Of a stretch of 64,000 bases of DNA, positions 46,308-55,923 are shown piece after piece. This DNA comes from Candidatus Gastranaerophilales bacterium. GTDB taxonomy: Bacteria; Cyanobacteriota; Vampirovibrionia; Gastranaerophilales; Gastranaerophilaceae. Below the pieces are notes generated by a model that was not told the origin of the DNA, made no database searches, and worked only from the letters and a program-made list of their open reading frames with translations. The position numbers were made by a program, and so were the translations under genes. How positions within the stretch are numbered: position 1 is the first letter of the stretch; each line of letters opens with the position of its first letter. The DNA lies in NCBI GenBank assembly GCA_947625495.1, contig CANQOQ010000003.1, positions 111,900-175,899 on the forward strand, read 5' to 3'.

Positions 46308-49300
46308 CTATTCCTTAAACGAACTTGGTGTTTCCAAGAAATTGATATTTAACAGCTCGGAATCGATATCGGAAAGAATTCTTTTTGGAGCTGCCTTTCT
46401 TAAATCGTCCGTATCAGACATTAAATCAACTTCTTCTCCGCTCTTTTTGGATACTGATATATCCAAACCAATACTTTGTAATTCTCTTACAAGTACTTTG
46501 AATGACTCGGGGATACCCGGTCTCGGGATATTATCACCTTTAACAATTGCTTCATAAGCACGAGAACGTCCGTTTACATCGTCAGATTTAATTGTTAACA
46601 TTTCTTGAAGTGTATAAGCGGCACCGTAAGCCTCTAAAGCCCATACTTCCATTTCTCCGAATCTCTGTCCGCCGAACTGAGCTTTACCGCCTAAAGGCTG
46701 CTGGGTTACTAATGAATAAGGTCCCGTACTTCTTGCGTGAATTTTATCATCTACAAGGTGAACAAGTTTTAAGAAGTAGGTTATACCGACTGAAACAGGT
46801 CTGTCAAACGGTTCACCGGTTCTGCCGTCATACAGAACTACTTTACCGTCTTCACCTACCCAATCGCATCCTGATTCTTTTATACCTCTTAAAAGCTCGT
46901 ATTTCGTAGAAATTTCAGATTTATTTTCACCGTACATTTCATCAAATGATGGTGCTTCATAGTAATCACCCGTCAAGTATGAAGCTAAACCAAGCAAGCA
47001 TTCATAAGTCTGACCTACGTTCATACGAGAAGGTACACCCAAAGGATTTAATACTATATCAACGGGAGTTCCGTCAGGTAAGAAAGGCATATCTTCTTTC
47101 GGAAGTATTCTTGATACGATACCTTTGTTACCGTGTCTTCCTGCCAATTTATCACCTACGGATACTTTACGTTTTTGAGCTATATATACTTTTATTAAAG
47201 TATTTGCACCGGGTAATAATTCATCACCTTTTTCACGGTCAAATACCTTAACATCAACAACTCTTCCGCCTTCTCCGTGAGGCACTCTTAAAGAATTATC
47301 TTTAACATCTCTTGCTTTTTCGGCAAAGATTGCTCTTAATAATTTTTCTTCCGGAGGATGTTCTGATTCACCTTTTGGTGTAACTTTACCGACTAATATA
47401 TCATCGGCATATACTCTTGCACCGATTCTTACTATACCTCTTTCGTCTAAGTGTCTTAAAGACTCTTCAGAAACATTCGGTACTTCTCTTGTTATTTCTT
47501 CCGGTCCGAGTTTTGTTTGTCTTGCTTCTATTTCAAGCTTTTCTATGTGAAGTGATGTAAATACATCATCATAAACGCATCTTTCACTTAAAAGAATAGC
47601 ATCTTCGAAGTTATATCCTTCCCATGGCATATATGCTACTAAAACGTTTTTACCAAGCGAAAGCTCTCCGTAATGTGTTGAAGCACCGTCTGCTATGACA
47701 TCTCCGGCTTTAACTTTGTCGCCTTCGGATACTATCGGTTTTTGGTTAATGCAAGTATCCTGATTGCTTCTTACATACTTCATTAATTGATATTTATGCA
47801 ATTTATTTGATTTGTCTTTTATCCAAATTTCTTCACCGACTACTTTTACAACTGTTCCGTCTACATCAGATACAACAACCATACAAGAGTCTTTAGCTGC
47901 TCTTTTTTCCAATCCTGTTGCAACAACAGGTCTATCGGTAATTAAAAGAGGAACAGCCTGACGCTGCATGTTAGAACCCATCAGAGCTCTGTTTGCGTCA
48001 TCGTGTTCGATAAACGGAATAACGGATGTAGCAACCGATATAACCTGTATCGGCGAAACACCCATGTAGTCAACACGTTTTGATTCGCCCATCGTAAATT
48101 CCGATTTATAACGAATTGGTACGTATTGAGCTTTTATGCTTCTGTCAGGATTCAATGTTAAGTCTGAAGGAGCTACACGGAAGTTTTCTTCCTCATCTGC
48201 ACTCATATAATGTACTTCATCTGTAACAACTCCGTCTTTAACAACGAAATAAGGTGTTTCAATAAATCCGTAATCATTAACTCTTGCGTGTGTAGCTAAT
48301 GAACCTATCAAACCTGCGTTAGGACCTTCAGGGGTTTCTATAGGACATATTCTCCCGTAGTGTGAAGGGTGAATATCACGGACAGCAAATCCTGCACGTT
48401 CTCTTACTAAACCACCGGGGCCTAATGCTGATATACGTCTTTTGTGAGTCAATTCTGCCAGTGGATTTACCTGATCCATAAACTGTGATAACTGTGAAGA
48501 ACCGAAAAATTCTTTTAATGAAGCTATCAACGGTTTTGTATTTAATAAGTTCAGAGGAGTCAGTGTTTCGGAATTTTGAAGAGTCATTCTTTCTTTAACG
48601 ATTCTTTCAATTCTTGATAAACCTACTCTGAACTGGTTTTGTAATAATTCACCAACTGAGCGGATTCTTCTGTTTCCTAAGTGGTCGATATCATCACAGC
48701 TTCCTTCGTCATAAGTTAAATTAATTAAATATTCAACAGCTGCAACTAAGTCTTGAATTGTTAATGTTCTTTGAGTTTCAGCTATATTCAAATTTAATTT
48801 TTTATTTAATTTGTAACGGCCGACTCTGCCGATATCGTATTTTTTATCATCGAAGAATCTTGATTCAATAATTGAACGTCCGCCTGCAGCAGAAGCAGGA
48901 TCTCCCGGACGAAGTTTTTTATAAACTTCAATTAATGCTTCATCTGTTGTGTCTGCTGAATCTTTTTCAAGTGTTTTCTTCAAAAATTCAAAGTGGGTAA
49001 ATAATGTTTCCATTTCTGAAACTGTTATTCCCAATGCTTTTAAAAGTGTTGTAGCTAAAATTTTTCTGTTTTTATCTATTTTTACGTAGATTATATCATT
49101 TGCATCAGTTTCTATTTTTAACCATGCACCTCTGTTTGGTATTAATGTTGCATTAAATAAACGTTTACCGGTTGGAGATATTTCTCTTTTATAATATATA
49201 CCGGGTGAACGTACAATCTGTGATACAACAACACGCTCGGCACCGTTTACAATGAATGTGCCTTTGTTTGTCATTGTAGGAATATCACCTATATATACTT

Positions 49301-49622
49301 CTTGTTCTTTAATTTCACCGGTATCACGGTTAACTAAACGAGCCATTACTCGTAATTGTTTTGCATAAGTAGCATCGTGGATTCTTGCTTCTTCCAAAGA
49401 ATATTTCGGATTATCAAAAGTGTAATTCGGCAAAAAGTGTAATTCTAACCTGCCTGTGTAGTCTTTAATAGGAGAATATGAAAGAAATTCTTCCTTTAAC
49501 CCTTCCTTTAAAAACCACTCAAATGACTTTTTCTGAATCTCGATTAAATCCGGCAGATCATCCAATCTTGTTTTGGGCATGCCCATCGGAGTTACTCTCT
49601 CAGAATATTGTTTCTTTAACAT
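46308..49622 (-). CDS. rpoB: RNA polymerase beta subunit
   Basis: The 1104-aa product has all conserved beta regions, for example [20 protein letters not shown] and [20 protein letters not shown] around the rifampicin pocket, where the equivalents of D516, H526 and S531 keep the sensitive-type residues. [18 protein letters not shown] and the C-terminal [20 protein letters not shown] are standard. The ATG follows ggtga. Unlike in most bacteria, no ribosomal protein gene (rplJ, rplL) lies upstream. Instead there is a 293-base divergent spacer and a histidine kinase. Confidence 0.98.
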   Translation of the reverse strand: MLKKQYSERVTPMGMPKTRLDDLPDLIEIQKKSFEWFLKEGLKEEFLSYSPIKDYTGRLELHFLPNYTFDNPKYSLEEARIHDATYAKQLRVMARLVNRDTGEIKEQEVYIGDIPTMTNKGTFIVNGAERVVVSQIVRSPGIYYKREISPTGKRLFNATLIPNRGAWLKIETDANDIIYVKIDKNRKILATTLLKALGITVSEMETLFTHFEFLKKTLEKDSADTTDEALIEVYKKLRPGDPASAAGGRSIIESRFFDDKKYDIGRVGRYKLNKKLNLNIAETQRTLTIQDLVAAVEYLINLTYDEGSCDDIDHLGNRRIRSVGELLQNQFRVGLSRIERIVKERMTLQNSETLTPLNLLNTKPLIASLKEFFGSSQLSQFMDQVNPLAELTHKRRISALGPGGLVRERAGFAVRDIHPSHYGRICPIETPEGPNAGLIGSLATHARVNDYGFIETPYFVVKDGVVTDEVHYMSADEEENFRVAPSDLTLNPDRSIKAQYVPIRYKSEFTMGESKRVDYMGVSPIQVISVATSVIPFIEHDDANRALMGSNMQRQAVPLLITDRPVVATGLEKRAAKDSCMVVVSDVDGTVVKVVGEEIWIKDKSNKLHKYQLMKYVRSNQDTCINQKPIVSEGDKVKAGDVIADGASTHYGELSLGKNVLVAYMPWEGYNFEDAILLSERCVYDDVFTSLHIEKLEIEARQTKLGPEEITREVPNVSEESLRHLDERGIVRIGARVYADDILVGKVTPKGESEHPPEEKLLRAIFAEKARDVKDNSLRVPHGEGGRVVDVKVFDREKGDELLPGANTLIKVYIAQKRKVSVGDKLAGRHGNKGIVSRILPKEDMPFLPDGTPVDIVLNPLGVPSRMNVGQTYECLLGLASYLTGDYYEAPSFDEMYGENKSEISTKYELLRGIKESGCDWVGEDGKVVLYDGRTGEPFDRPVSVGITYFLKLVHLVDDKIHARSTGPYSLVTQQPLGGKAQFGGQRFGEMEVWALEAYGAAYTLQEMLTIKSDDVNGRSRAYEAIVKGDNIPRPGIPESFKVLVRELQSIGLDISVSKKSGEEVDLMSDTDDLRKAAPKRILSDIDSELLNINFLETPSSFKE

Positions 49623-49915
49623 TCATTCACCTTTCATTATGTGGTGTACTACAACTATATAAAAAATTATTAATTTTCAACTAAAAGCCAATCATAGCCA
49701 TTATAAAATGATACTTGCTAAAACATGCCAGTCAAGAAAAAAAAACTTTTTTAAAGTTTTTGTTAAACATTTGTTAACAAATATTTTTTCGAATTCAAAA
49801 TTAGTTTAGAATGCCTATTATTACTATAATTTATTGTCAAGTCTTCTATTTATTTTATTATATTTATTATATATTTATTATAGGATAAATTACTTGACTT
49901 GAATAAGGTATTACG
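49623..49915. promoter_or_regulatory. Divergent control region between rpoB and the histidine kinase
   Basis: This 293-base gap holds no gene. On the minus strand, TTGACA (49840 to 49835) is the best -35 box for rpoB and would give a leader of almost 200 bases. The leader contains an AT-rich hairpin (aaaaacttt/aaagttttt, 49741-49761) followed on the minus strand by nine T. A 14-base perfect palindrome, atttgttaacaaat, lies at 49769-49782. Three copies of tttattata lie at 49854, 49863 and 49874, before the kinase gene. Confidence 0.5.
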
Positions 49916-51676
49916 GTGAAATTATTTAATTTAAACACACACGCAAAAATTGTTTTTACATGGCTGATTTTAAGTTCGGTTACTATTTTTTTATTTGCCG
50001 GACTTTCTATAAATAATATCCAAAATAAACTGGACAAAAACTATGCTGAATTTGCCCGTTTAATGACTTCAGCCATTGCATATCAAACTTCGGATCTTGA
50101 AAAAATTTCCTCTGACGAAAAAATAAAAATTCTAAAAGACAAATATTCCTCTTTTATTAAGGAAAATGAAGATATATCCTTTATTGAATATAAAGACAAA
50201 AATAACGAAATTATATATTCATCAAAAAATCTGCCTCAGGACGAAGAAAATACAATTTTAAATGCAAGTTCGCCCGTCATATCTAACGGAACAATTATCG
50301 GTTCCGTCAATGTAAGTTTCAGCGGTAAAGGAGTTAAACTTATTGCTTATGAAGCCAAAAAATCTTTATTAACCATATTCGCTTTAACTTGGCTCATATT
50401 TACTATATTTCTTATATTAAGTTCATCTTTAATGGCAAAAGAATTGAAAAAACTTTATCAGGGAGTTAAAGAAATATCCACCGGAAAATTCGGATACAAA
50501 TTGGAATCAGGAAATACCGACGAACTAACCGATGCATTTAATGATATGTCTAAAATATTATCCAGATACGAAGAACTGAATATTGAGCAATTGACACTTG
50601 AAAGAAATAAACTTGAAGCTGTTCTGATGAGTATAATAAACGGAGTTATTGTATGCGACAATTTTGATAATGTCGTTCTTGCCAATTCCGCAGCACTTAA
50701 AATATTAGATGTTGAGGAAAAAAATATTTTGAACACAAAAATCCAAAATTTTACCGATAACCACGGACAAAAATGTTTTGAAGAAAAAATTGAAGAATTT
50801 AAAGATATGCCCATTGATTTAAGAGAGAATAAACCTGTAGAATTTAATATTGAGGCAGGTAAAAAAACCATTAAAGCCATAATTTCTCCTATGTTTTCAA
50901 AAATGCAGGATTATGTCGGGTATATTATTGTTCTTATTGATATTACCAGAGAGACAGAGGTAAATAAGCTTAAAAATACATTTATCTCTAATGTATCCCA
51001 TGAACTCAGAACTCCGGTTACAGTTTTAAGAACTTATATTGACACCTTATGCCATAACTCCGATGATTTTGATGAAGAAACAAAAAAAGAATTTATGACC
51101 ACTATTGATACGGAAGCAAAAAGGCTTCATACAATGGTCAATGATATTCTGGACTTCTCAAGATTAGAATCGGGAAATACCGTTTTAAAGAAAGAATACT
51201 CAAATTTATCTGAACTCGTTATGCAAAATATTGAATCTATTAAGATACTTGCGGATGAAAAAAATATTAAAATACACTTAGTTACGGAAGAAAATCTGCC
51301 TTTAGTTCCGATAAATATTGAAAGTATTGACCGTGTAATAAGAAATCTTTTATCAAATGCAATAAAATACTCATTAGACGGGAAGGATATCTTTGTCGAT
51401 ATAAAAAAATCAAGTGACGGACAAAATATTGAATTATCATTTAAAGATAACGGAATAGGTATAGCTAAAGAACATTTGGAAAAAATATTTGACAGATTTT
51501 ATAGAGTTGAAAATGCTACACATACTATAAAAGGTACCGGACTTGGTCTTCACTTGGTTAAAATAACAGTAGAACAACACCATCATGGTAAAGTTACAGT
51601 TATCAGCAAAGAAAATGAAGGTTCTACTTTTACTGTAATTTTACCGCTTAATATTAATGAAAATGAATTGATTTAA
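49916..51676 (+). CDS. PhoR-like sensor histidine kinase, GTG start
   Basis: The 586-aa membrane kinase has transmembrane segments near residues 11-31 and 151-172, with an extracytoplasmic sensor domain between them. A HAMP domain and a PAS domain (about 232-340) follow. The phospho-acceptor is H362 in FISNVSHELRTPVTVL, and the ATPase domain shows NLLSNAIKYS, FKDNGIGIAKEHLEKIFDRF and KGTGLGLHLVK. All catalytic boxes are intact. No response regulator gene lies beside it, so it is an orphan within this window. Confidence 0.93.
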   Translation: MKLFNLNTHAKIVFTWLILSSVTIFLFAGLSINNIQNKLDKNYAEFARLMTSAIAYQTSDLEKISSDEKIKILKDKYSSFIKENEDISFIEYKDKNNEIIYSSKNLPQDEENTILNASSPVISNGTIIGSVNVSFSGKGVKLIAYEAKKSLLTIFALTWLIFTIFLILSSSLMAKELKKLYQGVKEISTGKFGYKLESGNTDELTDAFNDMSKILSRYEELNIEQLTLERNKLEAVLMSIINGVIVCDNFDNVVLANSAALKILDVEEKNILNTKIQNFTDNHGQKCFEEKIEEFKDMPIDLRENKPVEFNIEAGKKTIKAIISPMFSKMQDYVGYIIVLIDITRETEVNKLKNTFISNVSHELRTPVTVLRTYIDTLCHNSDDFDEETKKEFMTTIDTEAKRLHTMVNDILDFSRLESGNTVLKKEYSNLSELVMQNIESIKILADEKNIKIHLVTEENLPLVPINIESIDRVIRNLLSNAIKYSLDGKDIFVDIKKSSDGQNIELSFKDNGIGIAKEHLEKIFDRFYRVENATHTIKGTGLGLHLVKITVEQHHHGKVTVISKENEGSTFTVILPLNINENELI

Positions 51677-51681
51677 ACAAT

Positions 51682-52389
51682 TTATATATTCGCAGAATCG
51701 GTTTCTTTTATTTTTTTGAGTGCTTTTTTTGAATTTTCTATTTCACGGGATAATTCAATAGCAAAATTAATTGACTCCATATCTCTTGAAAGTGCTTCTT
51801 TACAAGAATATAAATCATCTATTGTATTATTTGAAAACGGAGATGATTGATGTCTTTTGGCATATAATTTCTTAAATACCGCTTGAGATTCATAATCATA
51901 TCCCGGTAATTTTTTTGTATATCCGCAATATTTATAGTAGGCTCTTGCAATAGTATATATTTCCGTACTTTTTTCATCAAAAATAAATAACTCTGATGTA
52001 GTTAAGAACGGCTTTTTACCGAGAATAATATTTAAAAATAAAGCATTTATACCTTTTTTAGGAGTAATAAACCCTTCTTCTTCACCTATAACCCTAAGCA
52101 TTTTTTCAGCATTTTTTATTCTGTAAACATTAATTCCCTTAGTTCTTATGTACTGGATTAATTTTTCCGGAGCTTTAAAATATTTTTTAACAATTTCTTT
52201 TGCTTCAATTTTTATTTCATCTTTAAGTTTTTCGGTTTCCAAGGAAAATTCAAGTGTACAACCTTCATTCATGGCATGTTTTGTTGTTGAATTTTCATAA
52301 TATACACCGGAGAGTTTTCTGCCTTTTGGCAGAAGAATATTTATAATATATTTTGCAGTTTTATTAATAATTTTCTTACAAATATCCAT
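51682..52389 (-). CDS. Hypothetical protein, 235 aa
   Basis: I do not recognise this family. The protein is basic and soluble, without a signal peptide or clear membrane segment. It contains FSLETEKLKDEIKIEAKEIV and YIRTKGINVYRIKNAEKMLR, and ends in a charged helix. The ATG at 52389 is preceded by aagga and is preferred over an upstream in-frame ATG. It is convergent with the histidine kinase (five bases between stops) and divergent from the ABC permeases. Confidence 0.6.
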   Translation of the reverse strand: MDICKKIINKTAKYIINILLPKGRKLSGVYYENSTTKHAMNEGCTLEFSLETEKLKDEIKIEAKEIVKKYFKAPEKLIQYIRTKGINVYRIKNAEKMLRVIGEEEGFITPKKGINALFLNIILGKKPFLTTSELFIFDEKSTEIYTIARAYYKYCGYTKKLPGYDYESQAVFKKLYAKRHQSSPFSNNTIDDLYSCKEALSRDMESINFAIELSREIENSKKALKKIKETDSANI

Positions 52390-52480
52390 AAATTTTCCTT
52401 CTATAGTTAATAAAAACATTTTTCGTGCAAATATTGCGTTTCTTGGTTATAATTCTAAATATAACTTAAAGGTTCAGGGA

Positions 52481-53350
52481 TTGAATACTTATTATAAAAA
52501 ATATATTCCATATCTGTTTATACTGCCTGCAATGGTTATGCTGGTTATTTTTTTCTTCGTTCCGTTTATTCAAACAGTTATTATCAGTTTAAATGATTAT
52601 TCGGATATATACAATCCCATATATTCCGGTATACAAAATTATGTAATATTATTTAAGTCAAAAGATTTTTATATTTCTTTTATTAATACATTCATATTTC
52701 TGCTGATGGTTGTGCCGTTTTTATCAATTTTTCCCTTATTAGTAGCAATTTTTATAAACCAAAAAATAAAGGGAATAACGCTGTATAAAATATTGATATA
52801 TCTGCCCGTTGTAGTTTCAATAGTAGCTGTTGCAATAGCTTTTAAATGGTTATATGCACAGGACGGAATTTTAAACTATTTTTTAAGTTTAATCGGAATA
52901 AACCCTATAGGCTGGCTTACCGATACAAAATATTCTCTTTTAGCTGTAGCCCTTGTAACTATTTACAAAGGAATTGGCTATTACATGATAATATATCTGT
53001 CTTCATTAATTGCAGTTCCGAAAGATTTATATGAAGCCAGTGAAGTAGACGGAGCAAATGAATTTTTCAAACATTTAACGGTTACCATTCCTCATATAAT
53101 GCCGACCATTGCACTCGTTGTAACGGTATCTTCCATTTCGGCATTAAAAGTTTTTGCGGAAATTTATGTTATGACAAAAGGCGGTCCTTTAAATTCTTCT
53201 AAAACAATCGTCTACTATATATATGAAAGAGCCTTTGAAAACTTGGATTTAGCTATGGCTTCAGGTGCATCCGTTATTTTACTTATTGTAATTCTTATTT
53301 TTTCATTTATAAATATTACCCTATTTGAAAATAAGAGGTACAAATTTTGA
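52481..53350 (+). CDS. Sugar ABC transporter permease (MalF/UgpA type), TTG start
   Basis: The 289-aa protein has about six membrane segments and the permease EAA motif, YEASEVDGANEFFKHLTVTI, that docks on the ATPase. The start WLTDTKYSLLAVALVTIYKG region and the KGIGYYMIIYLSSLIAVP segment fit CUT1 sugar transporters. The start codon is TTG after aggga. It overlaps the second permease by four bases (ttga). No substrate-binding protein or ATPase gene lies next to the pair, so the sugar cannot be named. Confidence 0.88.
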   Translation: MNTYYKKYIPYLFILPAMVMLVIFFFVPFIQTVIISLNDYSDIYNPIYSGIQNYVILFKSKDFYISFINTFIFLLMVVPFLSIFPLLVAIFINQKIKGITLYKILIYLPVVVSIVAVAIAFKWLYAQDGILNYFLSLIGINPIGWLTDTKYSLLAVALVTIYKGIGYYMIIYLSSLIAVPKDLYEASEVDGANEFFKHLTVTIPHIMPTIALVVTVSSISALKVFAEIYVMTKGGPLNSSKTIVYYIYERAFENLDLAMASGASVILLIVILIFSFINITLFENKRYKF

Positions 53351-54192
53351 TTAAAAAATTTTTAAAAGGTTTTACAACTCATTCTTTTTTAATATTAATG
53401 TCAATTTTATCATTATTCCCTTTTTTATGGTTAATATCCACGGCATTAAAAGGCATTGATGAAAATATATTTCAGTATCCGCCAAATCTTTTGCCCAAAC
53501 ACATAACATTTGAAAACTTTATTGGCGTGTGGAAACAAATACCATTTCTTTTATACTTTTTAAACAGTTTTATTGTTGCGATATTTACCGTCATATTAAA
53601 TTTAATATTTTCTTCTCTTGCTGCCTATCCGCTTGCGAGAATGGAATTTAAAGGTAAAAAACTTATATTCTGTCTTATTCTGTCAACAATTATGATACCG
53701 TTTCAAGCAATAATGCTTCCTGTTTATTTAATTGTATTAAAGTTTCATCTGATAGACTCTTACGGGAAACTTATGGGATATATAGGATTAATATTACCGT
53801 TTGCGGTTAATGCCTTTGGAATATTTTTAATGCGTCAGGCATTTCTCAGTGTTCCGAAAGAACTTGAAGAAGCTGCTTTTATTGACGGATGCAGTATTTT
53901 TAATATATGGCGTCAAATTTTATTGCCGGTTACAGCTCCTTCTCTAGCGGTTCTTGCCATTTTTACTTTTATAGGATCTTGGGGTGAATTTCTTTGGCCT
54001 AGTATTGTTTTAACCGATAAATCTTTGTATACTCTTCCTGTCGGTGTTAATGACCTTCAAGGTATCTTTAGTGCCAATTGGAGATATATTGCGGCAGGTT
54101 CGGTTATATCCGTTATTCCTATTATTATTTTCTTTATTATTATGCAAAAATATTTTATTTCAGGTCAAACTGAAGGTGCCGTTAAGGGATAA
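53347..54192 (+). CDS. Sugar ABC transporter permease (MalG/UgpE type), TTG start
   Basis: This 281-aa partner has six membrane segments and the EAA motif LEEAAFIDGCSIFNIWRQIL. The N-terminal LFPFLWLISTALKG and the NSFIVAIFTVILNLIFSSL segment are typical of MalG-like permeases. It is translated through a ttga overlap with the first permease and ends at a strong terminator. It needs an ATPase of the MsmK/UgpC type from elsewhere in the genome. Confidence 0.9.
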   Translation: MIKKFLKGFTTHSFLILMSILSLFPFLWLISTALKGIDENIFQYPPNLLPKHITFENFIGVWKQIPFLLYFLNSFIVAIFTVILNLIFSSLAAYPLARMEFKGKKLIFCLILSTIMIPFQAIMLPVYLIVLKFHLIDSYGKLMGYIGLILPFAVNAFGIFLMRQAFLSVPKELEEAAFIDGCSIFNIWRQILLPVTAPSLAVLAIFTFIGSWGEFLWPSIVLTDKSLYTLPVGVNDLQGIFSANWRYIAAGSVISVIPIIIFFIIMQKYFISGQTEGAVKG

Positions 54193-54219
54193 AAAAAACG
54201 GCTAAATTAGCCGCTTTTT
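54191..54219. terminator. Bidirectional terminator after the permease pair
   Basis: The stem cggcta/tagccg, with a tiny loop, is preceded by eight A and followed by five T. It ends the plus-strand permease operon and the minus-strand gene at 54235. Confidence 0.82.
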
Positions 54220-54234
54220 ATATATTAAATATTT

Positions 54235-54519
54235 TTAACCTTCGGTATCAATATTTTTTGCTATATATTCTTTTGCTTCTTCCGCGGTTAAATTGTAATT
54301 ATACATATATTCTTCAATTAAATCACGAGAATTTTTATAAATATCGGCTGACCTTGATAAAACTGATGCATTTTCTTTATTCTCGGAAAAAGATATATTT
54401 TCTTCGTCATTTAAACAAAAATCTACTTCCGAATAATCATCTTGATGTTCATTAATCTTTTGATATTCTTTTTTTACTTTATTTGTATCAAAACCCGAAA
54501 TATCAGAAAAAAAACTCAT
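54235..54519 (-). CDS. Small acidic hypothetical protein, 94 aa
   Basis: No family is recognised. The product is acidic and probably soluble: MSFFSDISGFDTNKVKKEYQ at the start, an Asp/Glu-rich middle and a helical end with EEYMYNYNLTAEEAKEYIAK. A ribosome binding site (gagga) precedes the ATG, and a terminator follows. It is a plausible single-gene unit. Confidence 0.5.
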   Translation of the reverse strand: MSFFSDISGFDTNKVKKEYQKINEHQDDYSEVDFCLNDEENISFSENKENASVLSRSADIYKNSRDLIEEYMYNYNLTAEEAKEYIAKNIDTEG

Positions 54520-54613
54520 AATTTCCTCTTTTTTTTAAGTGTATATACTATATATAAAAAATATATACCCATAAAATTGCGTTTATTTTTATTAAAAAAA
54601 GAGAAATTTTATC

Positions 54614-54640
54614 AAAAAGCTAAAATACAATAGTTTTAGC
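54614..54640 (-). terminator. Terminator after hydF
   Basis: On the minus strand gctaaaa pairs with ttttagc around an 8-base loop and is followed by five T. It lies just downstream of the hydF stop. Confidence 0.7.
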
Positions 54641-54651
54641 CATTTAGTTTC

Positions 54652-55863
54652 TTAATATTTTTTAACAATTTGTTCATATAAATTAGGAAAAATTTTCAAA
54701 CTTCTTTCTAAAATTCCATGGATATAGGCTATTGTTATTCCGTAATTAGAAATAGGAATATTTTGCCTTTGAGCGTTTTTGTATCGGTTTAATACTTCCT
54801 GTTCTTTTAGCATGCAGCCGCCGCAGTGAACTATTAAAGCGTATTTATCTATGTTTTCCGGAAAAGTTCCGCCTGATGTAAATTCGAAATTAAGATTTTT
54901 TCCGGTATAATTTTTAATCCACTCGGGAAGTTTAACGGTTCCGATATCATCACATTGTCTGTGGTGAGTACAGCCTTCCGAAATCAGGATAACATCACCG
55001 TCTTTAAGTGAATCCAGTTTTTTAACACCTTTTACAGCTGTATCAAGTATACCTTTATATCTGGCAAAAAGAATGGAAAAGGATGTTAAAAGAATATCAT
55101 CAGGTGTTTCTTTTGATACTTTTTCAAATGCTTGAGAGTCTGTAATAACGAGCTTGGGTTTTGTATTTAATGATTTCAATGCTGATTTTAACTGAGTTTC
55201 TTTTACAACAGTTGTAATTGCGCCTTTATCAAGTAAGTCTCTTAAAACCTGCTGTTGAGGGAGAATTATTCTTCCCTTTGGGGCAGCTGAATCTATAGGT
55301 GTTACAAGTATTACATTATCATTTTCTTCAACCATATCACTTACAAGAGGTATTTTATCTTTTTTTTCTTCAAATATCGAAGCAATCAGTTCTTTTAGCT
55401 CATAAATATTAGTATTATTTTTAGCACTTACATATATTTCGTTGGGATTTAAAGACTTTTTTTCATTAATTAAATCGGATTTATTATAAGCAACAATATA
55501 TTTTAAATTTTTTTCATTAAAAAGAGATAATATTTGATTTTCAATACTGCCGACACCATCCGTTGAATCAACAATAAGTATTGCTATATCAGTTTTATTT
55601 AAAATTTGTTTTGTTTTTTCAACTCTTAATTCACCGAGTTTACCTATATCATCAAACCCCGGAGTATCAATAATTGTAACGGGCCCTATAGGAAGAAGCT
55701 CCATTGATTTATAAACAGGATCCGTTGTAGTTCCTTTTATATCGGAAACTATACTCAAATTCTGCCCTGTGACTGCATTTACCAAACTTGATTTTCCTGC
55801 ATTTCTTTTACCGAAAAAACTTATATTTACCCTCTCTGAAGAAGGTGTGGAATTTAACCCCAT
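54652..55863 (-). CDS. hydF: [FeFe]-hydrogenase maturation GTPase HydF
   Basis: HydF is the scaffold that delivers the two-iron subcluster to [FeFe]-hydrogenase. The 403-aa protein has a GTPase domain with the P-loop FFGKRNAGKSSLVNAV and DTPGFDD, and the C-terminal cluster-binding region with EGCTHHRQCDDIGTV and VHCGGCMLKEQEV. I chose the ATG at 55863 because aagaggtaa precedes it. hydE, hydG and hydA are not in the window, but its presence implies that the organism makes an [FeFe]-hydrogenase and can evolve or use H2. Confidence 0.93.
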   Translation of the reverse strand: MGLNSTPSSERVNISFFGKRNAGKSSLVNAVTGQNLSIVSDIKGTTTDPVYKSMELLPIGPVTIIDTPGFDDIGKLGELRVEKTKQILNKTDIAILIVDSTDGVGSIENQILSLFNEKNLKYIVAYNKSDLINEKKSLNPNEIYVSAKNNTNIYELKELIASIFEEKKDKIPLVSDMVEENDNVILVTPIDSAAPKGRIILPQQQVLRDLLDKGAITTVVKETQLKSALKSLNTKPKLVITDSQAFEKVSKETPDDILLTSFSILFARYKGILDTAVKGVKKLDSLKDGDVILISEGCTHHRQCDDIGTVKLPEWIKNYTGKNLNFEFTSGGTFPENIDKYALIVHCGGCMLKEQEVLNRYKNAQRQNIPISNYGITIAYIHGILERSLKIFPNLYEQIVKKY

Positions 55864-55923
55864 TTTATTACCTCTTTTTAATGGATTATATAACATTTCT
55901 GTTTTTTCTACTATAATAAATTT

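Noticed and set aside
46592..47251. Plus-strand open frames opposite rpoB
   Set aside because: They lie entirely within a strongly conserved gene on the other strand and encode basic, low-complexity sequence without family features.
49741..49761. Strong rho-independent terminator in the rpoB leader
   Set aside because: The stem has only one G-C pair, so it is too weak to call as a terminator. It is kept as part of the control region.
54258..54633. Plus-strand open frames over and after the 94-aa gene
   Set aside because: They are AT-rich chance frames rich in Leu, Phe and Lys. The minus-strand gene has a ribosome binding site and terminator.
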